Below the pieces are notes generated by a model. That model searched no databases, was not told the DNA's origin, and saw only the letters and a list, made by a program, of their open reading frames with translations. DNA of 35,191 bases from Nitrospiraceae bacterium (lineage in GTDB: Bacteria; Nitrospirota; Thermodesulfovibrionia; UBA6902): NCBI GenBank assembly GCA_020346765.1, contig CP070788.1:2638162-2673352 (forward strand). The letters are read 5' to 3'. Each line of letters starts with the position of its first letter. Position 1 is the first letter of the stretch. Of the stretch, positions 32,279 to 35,191 are shown in pieces. The position numbers and the translations under genes were made by a program.

Positions 32279-32680
32279 ATATTCTTTATGAAGTCCCATG
32301 TTTCAAAAGATTGACGGTTACCACGTCTTTGACATGGAAATCCGCTTGTAGATATATGAAGTGGATACCTGCTGCAGAATAAACGCGTACGCGTAAAGAG
32401 ACTACAGACCGGTGCAGGACAATTCTCAACAAGCAGCAGGATGTGAATGATTTCTCTCATGTACAATGCAATTACCGATTATTACGCATAAACACTCATG
32501 CATTCCCTTGACAGCAACAGTCCCGTCATGAAGTTTTGGCACATGTCTTATTGACGTTTCAACGAACGGCCAATGTAGCTTCCCTTTTCCCCTTTTTATG
32601 GCACAGATATTGCATCCAAACTTAAAGTAATCTTTAAATTTAATGTGATACTGCTGATATGCCGGCGTGCAGAAGGATAG
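32279..32680. promoter_or_regulatory. 402-base regulatory gap before the MerR-type gene
   Basis: No credible gene is present on either strand. Contents are the 12-bp palindrome ACGCGTACGCGT at 32383-32394, the strong sigma-54 site at 32598-32614, and a TTAAAG/CTTTAA inverted repeat at 32622-32637 that overlaps the predicted transcript start. The palindrome lies about 205 bases upstream of the promoter, a reasonable distance for a sigma-54 enhancer. That role is inferred only. Confidence 0.5.
32598..32614 (+). promoter_or_regulatory. Sigma-54 promoter for the MerR-GT2-cyclase-cytidylyltransferase operon
   Basis: ATGGCACAGATATTGCA contains the core TGGCAC-N5-TTGCA and matches 15 of 17 consensus positions. 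The expected transcript starts near 32625, 56 bases before the MerR-type gene. An AT-rich inverted repeat covers the start site and could be the binding site for an autoregulator. Confidence 0.8.
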
Positions 32681-33028
32681 ATGAAGAAAAAACTGGCCTA
32701 TACCATACATGAAGCAAGCGTGATCACCGGCGTTCCGCCGCATACAATACGTTTCTGGGAAAAAGATTTCCACGAATACCTCAGACCGGCCAAGACGTCC
32801 GGGGGGCAGCGTCGGTACTGCGCAGGAGACATGGATGTGATCAGGAGAATAAAGGATCTGCGCTATCGGGAAAAGTATACCGTTGCGGGAACGTTGAAGG
32901 AGCTGAAAAGCAATGATGAAAAAAGAGGCATGCTGAGGGAAGGTAAATCATCACGGAAAACATCAGGGGCCCTGAAACAACGTGGTCGTACGACACAGCA
33001 GTTCCAGGGGGCTGGCCGGATATTGTAA
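32681..33028 (+). CDS. Short MerR-family DNA-binding regulator
   Basis: The 115-residue protein has a MerR-type winged helix-turn-helix at about 6-70: YTIHEASVITGVPPHTIRFWEKDF, then TSGGQRRYCAGDMDVIRRIKDL. The usual long dimerisation helix and effector domain are missing. The C-terminal 45 residues are basic and low-complexity (K/R/S/G/Q) and probably disordered, perhaps extra DNA contacts. It is first in an apparent operon with glycosylation genes behind a sigma-54 promoter, and may regulate that operon. The ribosome binding site is AGAAGGA just before the ATG. Confidence 0.88.
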   Translation: MKKKLAYTIHEASVITGVPPHTIRFWEKDFHEYLRPAKTSGGQRRYCAGDMDVIRRIKDLRYREKYTVAGTLKELKSNDEKRGMLREGKSSRKTSGALKQRGRTTQQFQGAGRIL

Positions 33029-33071
33029 TAAGTCATGAAGGTATTGACACTCATAAACGGAAACAGGACTG

Positions 33072-34061
33072 ATGACTAAGCCGGGGGTGTCCATTATCAT
33101 CCGGTGTTTCAATGAGGAAGCCCATATAGGGCGGCTCCTTACCGGTGTTTACGAGCAAACTGTTGATAACGTTGAAGTCATCATCGTTGATTCCGGTTCT
33201 ACGGATCGTACGTTATCCATTGCCTCATCGTTTCCCGTTATTATCCGTACAATCCCGTCTGAGGAATTCTCGTTCGGACGGGCCCTCAATGCAGGCTGTG
33301 GGGCAGCACGGGGAGAGTACCTTGTTTTTGCAAGTGCACATGTCTATCCCAACCACCGCCGGTGGCTGGAATATTTAATTGCTCCCTTCCGGCATCATAA
33401 GGTTGCCCTTACCTACGGACGGCAGAGGGGGAACAGACAGAACAAGTTTTCTGAGCACCGGATATTTGCTGCGTGGTATCCGGATCAGTCCGTCCATATC
33501 CAGAATTCGCCGTTCTGCAACAATGCCAATGCTGCGATACGAAAGAGATTGTGGCATGACATACCGTTCAACGAAAGCCTGACCGGGCTGGAGGACCTTG
33601 AATGGGCAAAGAGGGCGATCGGCGCCGGTTACTGCCTCTCCTATGTTGCCGAAGCTGAAGTTGTTCACGTCCATAATGAGCGATACACCGGGATATTCAA
33701 CCGCTACTACCGGGAGTCAATCGTCTTCTATCAGCTCTTCCCGGAACAGAAGTTTAATCTGCGGGATTTCTGCTGGCTCTGGTTCATGAATACGGCCACA
33801 GATTATCTCCATGCCGTGAGGGAAAGATCATTCATGAGAAACGCCTTTGCAATCCCCCTGTTCCGGATGATGCAGTTCTGGGGAACCTACAGGGGGTATT
33901 GCCGCCGTGATCCTGTCAGCGCTGCACTGAGGGAGCGGTTTTACTACCCCAACGGACGGAACCATCGGACTCCGTCTCAGGGAATCTCCTGTACTTCCGA
34001 TGATGACTATATCGATTATCTCAAGGTGAATAATGAAAACAATGTCGGACAGTCTCATTGA
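33072..34061 (+). CDS. Family 2 glycosyltransferase
   Basis: The 329-residue protein has a GT-A/GT2 fold: GVSIIIRCFNEEAHIGRLL (5-23), VEVIIVDSGSTDRT (34-47) and GEYLVFASAHVYP (81-93). The segment that normally carries the DxD metal motif reads ASAH, as in some rhamnosyltransferase-like GT2 enzymes. GLEDLEWAKRAI (172-183) supplies the probable catalytic ED. The C-terminal third is aromatic-rich without an obvious membrane anchor. The sugar donor and acceptor are unknown. Its end overlaps the cyclase gene by 29 bases, suggesting one translation unit. Confidence 0.93.
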   Translation: MTKPGVSIIIRCFNEEAHIGRLLTGVYEQTVDNVEVIIVDSGSTDRTLSIASSFPVIIRTIPSEEFSFGRALNAGCGAARGEYLVFASAHVYPNHRRWLEYLIAPFRHHKVALTYGRQRGNRQNKFSEHRIFAAWYPDQSVHIQNSPFCNNANAAIRKRLWHDIPFNESLTGLEDLEWAKRAIGAGYCLSYVAEAEVVHVHNERYTGIFNRYYRESIVFYQLFPEQKFNLRDFCWLWFMNTATDYLHAVRERSFMRNAFAIPLFRMMQFWGTYRGYCRRDPVSAALRERFYYPNGRNHRTPSQGISCTSDDDYIDYLKVNNENNVGQSH

Positions 34062-34701
34062 TATCTCTGTCCCGTTAGGTCCATCCCTGCCCATCTGGCC
34101 GGGAAGCACGGGACTAACGATTGAGCGCGTGAGCTCCTTTGAAAAGGGAAATGACGTTAACGTTACCGGTCTGAGCTGCGATGTCCACACGGGCACGCAT
34201 ATAGAGGCCCCGCTGCACTTTATCCCCGGAGGATCGGGAGTTACAGAAATTCCTCTCGATGTATTAATCGGCGATGTCCTGGTGGCCTGTACCGCCGATG
34301 CAGATGTGATCACCTCTCAGGTGCTTGATTCACTCCCTATCCCCCGGCGCACGAAAAGGCTGCTGCTCAGGACGAAGAATTCAGGGCTGTGGGATGATGC
34401 GAACGGGACCTTTGTCCGTGAGTATGCGACCCTGAACAGGGAGGCAGCCCGGTGGATCGTTGACCGTGGCATCAAACTCCTGGGTGTGGATTACCTCTCC
34501 GTCGAGACATATGGTGACGCCGGCTGCCCGATCCATAAAACGCTGCTTGCCGGAGGTGTCATCATCGTAGAATCATTAAATCTGTCCGGAATCAGTCCGG
34601 GAATGTATGAGCTGATCTGCCTGCCTCTCAAACTGACAGGAGCAGAGGCCGCGCCTGCACGGGCAGTGCTCCGCGTGATGAAGGGAGAACATAACGGGTG
34701 A
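34033..34701 (+). CDS. Cyclase-family metal-dependent hydrolase (kynurenine formamidase-like)
   Basis: The 222-residue protein belongs to the cyclase family (Pfam Cyclase, kynurenine formamidase fold). The metal-binding motif HTGTHIEAPLHF is at 52-63, with H52, H56, E58 and H62, where the third ligand is E instead of the more usual D. An N-terminal DISVPLGPSLPIWPG and GVDYLSVE (near 159-166) are also typical. Family members hydrolyse amides or formamides. Here it is translationally coupled to a glycosyltransferase and a sugar cytidylyltransferase, so a sugar or formamido-sugar substrate is more likely than a tryptophan metabolite, which is inference. ATG 34033 or 34042 may be the start. Confidence 0.88.
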   Translation: MKTMSDSLIDISVPLGPSLPIWPGSTGLTIERVSSFEKGNDVNVTGLSCDVHTGTHIEAPLHFIPGGSGVTEIPLDVLIGDVLVACTADADVITSQVLDSLPIPRRTKRLLLRTKNSGLWDDANGTFVREYATLNREAARWIVDRGIKLLGVDYLSVETYGDAGCPIHKTLLAGGVIIVESLNLSGISPGMYELICLPLKLTGAEAAPARAVLRVMKGEHNG

Positions 34702-35191
34702 AACGTGCAGACCGCTCAGGAAGGCCCACAATTGCGGCACTTGTTCCCATGAGACATACCAGTGAGAGAGTTCCGGGGAAGAATTACCGTTTCCTGGGCA
34801 ACAGGCCGCTCTATCATCACATCGTTGAGAGCCTGATTGCATGTCCCCATATCTCAGAGGTCTGCATTGACACGGACAGCCCCTTCATCGTCTCGGACGC
34901 TCCTGCCCATTTCCCCGTGCGCATTATTGAGCGTCCTGAACGGCTCAGGTCAGGGTTTGAACCCATGAACAATATCCTGTTGTATGATGTCTCGCAGATC
35001 AACGCCGACTTTTATCTGCAAACACACAGTACTAACCCGCTTCTTAAGGCTGGAACGATTTCAAGGGCAATAGAGACATTTCTTTCACCGGGGGGGCATG
35101 ATTCGCTCTTTGGCGTCAGCCGGCTTCAGACCCGCCTCTATGACGCAGAGGGACGCCCGCTCAACCACGATCCCCATGTGCTGGAAAGGAC
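34698..35191 (+). CDS. Acylneuraminate-type cytidylyltransferase, N-terminal part (cut by window edge)
   Basis: A GTG overlapping the cyclase stop (GTGA), with AGGGAG 10 bases upstream, starts a frame that stays open to the window edge (164 codons). It has the signature ALVPMRHTSERVPGKN (14-29), then LGNRPLYHHIVESL and VCIDTDSP, which match CMP-sialic acid, legionaminic or pseudaminic acid synthetases. These enzymes join a nonulosonic acid to CMP. FYLQTHSTNPLL corresponds to the family's usual LQPTSPL-like segment. The exact sugar cannot be told from this part. CMP-activated nonulosonates often decorate flagellins. Confidence 0.88.
   Translation, partial: MKRADRSGRPTIAALVPMRHTSERVPGKNYRFLGNRPLYHHIVESLIACPHISEVCIDTDSPFIVSDAPAHFPVRIIERPERLRSGFEPMNNILLYDVSQINADFYLQTHSTNPLLKAGTISRAIETFLSPGGHDSLFGVSRLQTRLYDAEGRPLNHDPHVLER

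Noticed and set aside
32537-32552. TGGCAC followed by TTAT, a second sigma-54-like site upstream of the MerR gene
   Set aside because: The -24 half is perfect but the -12 GC is absent; the site at 32598 is much better.
33035-33079. 14-codon frame overlapping the GT2 start
   Set aside because: No ribosome binding site and no exact stop/start coupling; likely chance.

Overview
The window is a large block of bacterial flagellar and chemotaxis genes that runs into a flagellin or surface glycosylation locus. L-ring (FlgH) and P-ring (FlgI) proteins indicate a Gram-negative cell envelope. The gene order fliLMNOPQR-flhBA-flhFG-fliA-flgFGAHIJ-flgMN-flgKL-csrA-fliW-fliC-flaG-fliD-fliS, together with near-consensus sigma-54 promoters, is what I would expect in Desulfobacterota (former Deltaproteobacteria) or Nitrospirota. 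That placement is inference; no rRNA or taxonomic marker is present. I see no tRNA, rRNA, CRISPR array, insertion sequence or integrase.

Layout. (1) 1-4288, minus strand: a chemotaxis operon read leftwards: a diguanylate cyclase, a HEAT-repeat protein, the CheR methyltransferase, a CheY-like receiver, and a second CheY cut by the window edge. (2) 4607-14496, plus strand: switch proteins (fliM, fliN), the export gate (fliOPQR-flhBA), the placement GTPase/ATPase pair (flhF, flhG) and the flagellar sigma factor fliA, tightly packed with ATGA-type overlaps. (3) 14522-19494: a small basic protein, then rod and ring genes (flgF, flgG, flgA, flgH, flgI, flgJ). (4) 19519-22908: a textbook sigma-28 promoter, then flgM, flgN, flgK and flgL. 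(5) 23028-27197: csrA-fliW, a sigma-28 promoter with a long leader, flagellin, flaG, fliD and fliS. (6) 27389-35191: a sigma-54-type promoter and a 1396-codon protein joining a methyltransferase, a kinase-like segment, two glycosyltransferase domains and TPR-like repeats. A second fliS, a MerR-type regulator behind another sigma-54 site, a GT2 glycosyltransferase, a cyclase-family hydrolase and the start of an acylneuraminate-type cytidylyltransferase follow.

How it fits together. Sigma-54 sites appear to drive rod/ring, glycosylation and MerR genes; sigma-28 sites drive flgM and flagellin. FlgM would hold FliA until hook completion. CsrA and FliW sit directly before the flagellin gene, whose leader carries two GGA-rich sites, matching the FliW-CsrA-flagellin switch known from Bacillus. 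The most unusual part is the right-hand end: a very large multi-enzyme fusion between two different FliS-type flagellin chaperones, next to genes for an activated nonulosonic-acid-like sugar. This suggests a flagellin modification system of unusual architecture. The fliR-flhB-flhA junctions also hold very short, coupled open reading frames that standard annotation would miss.
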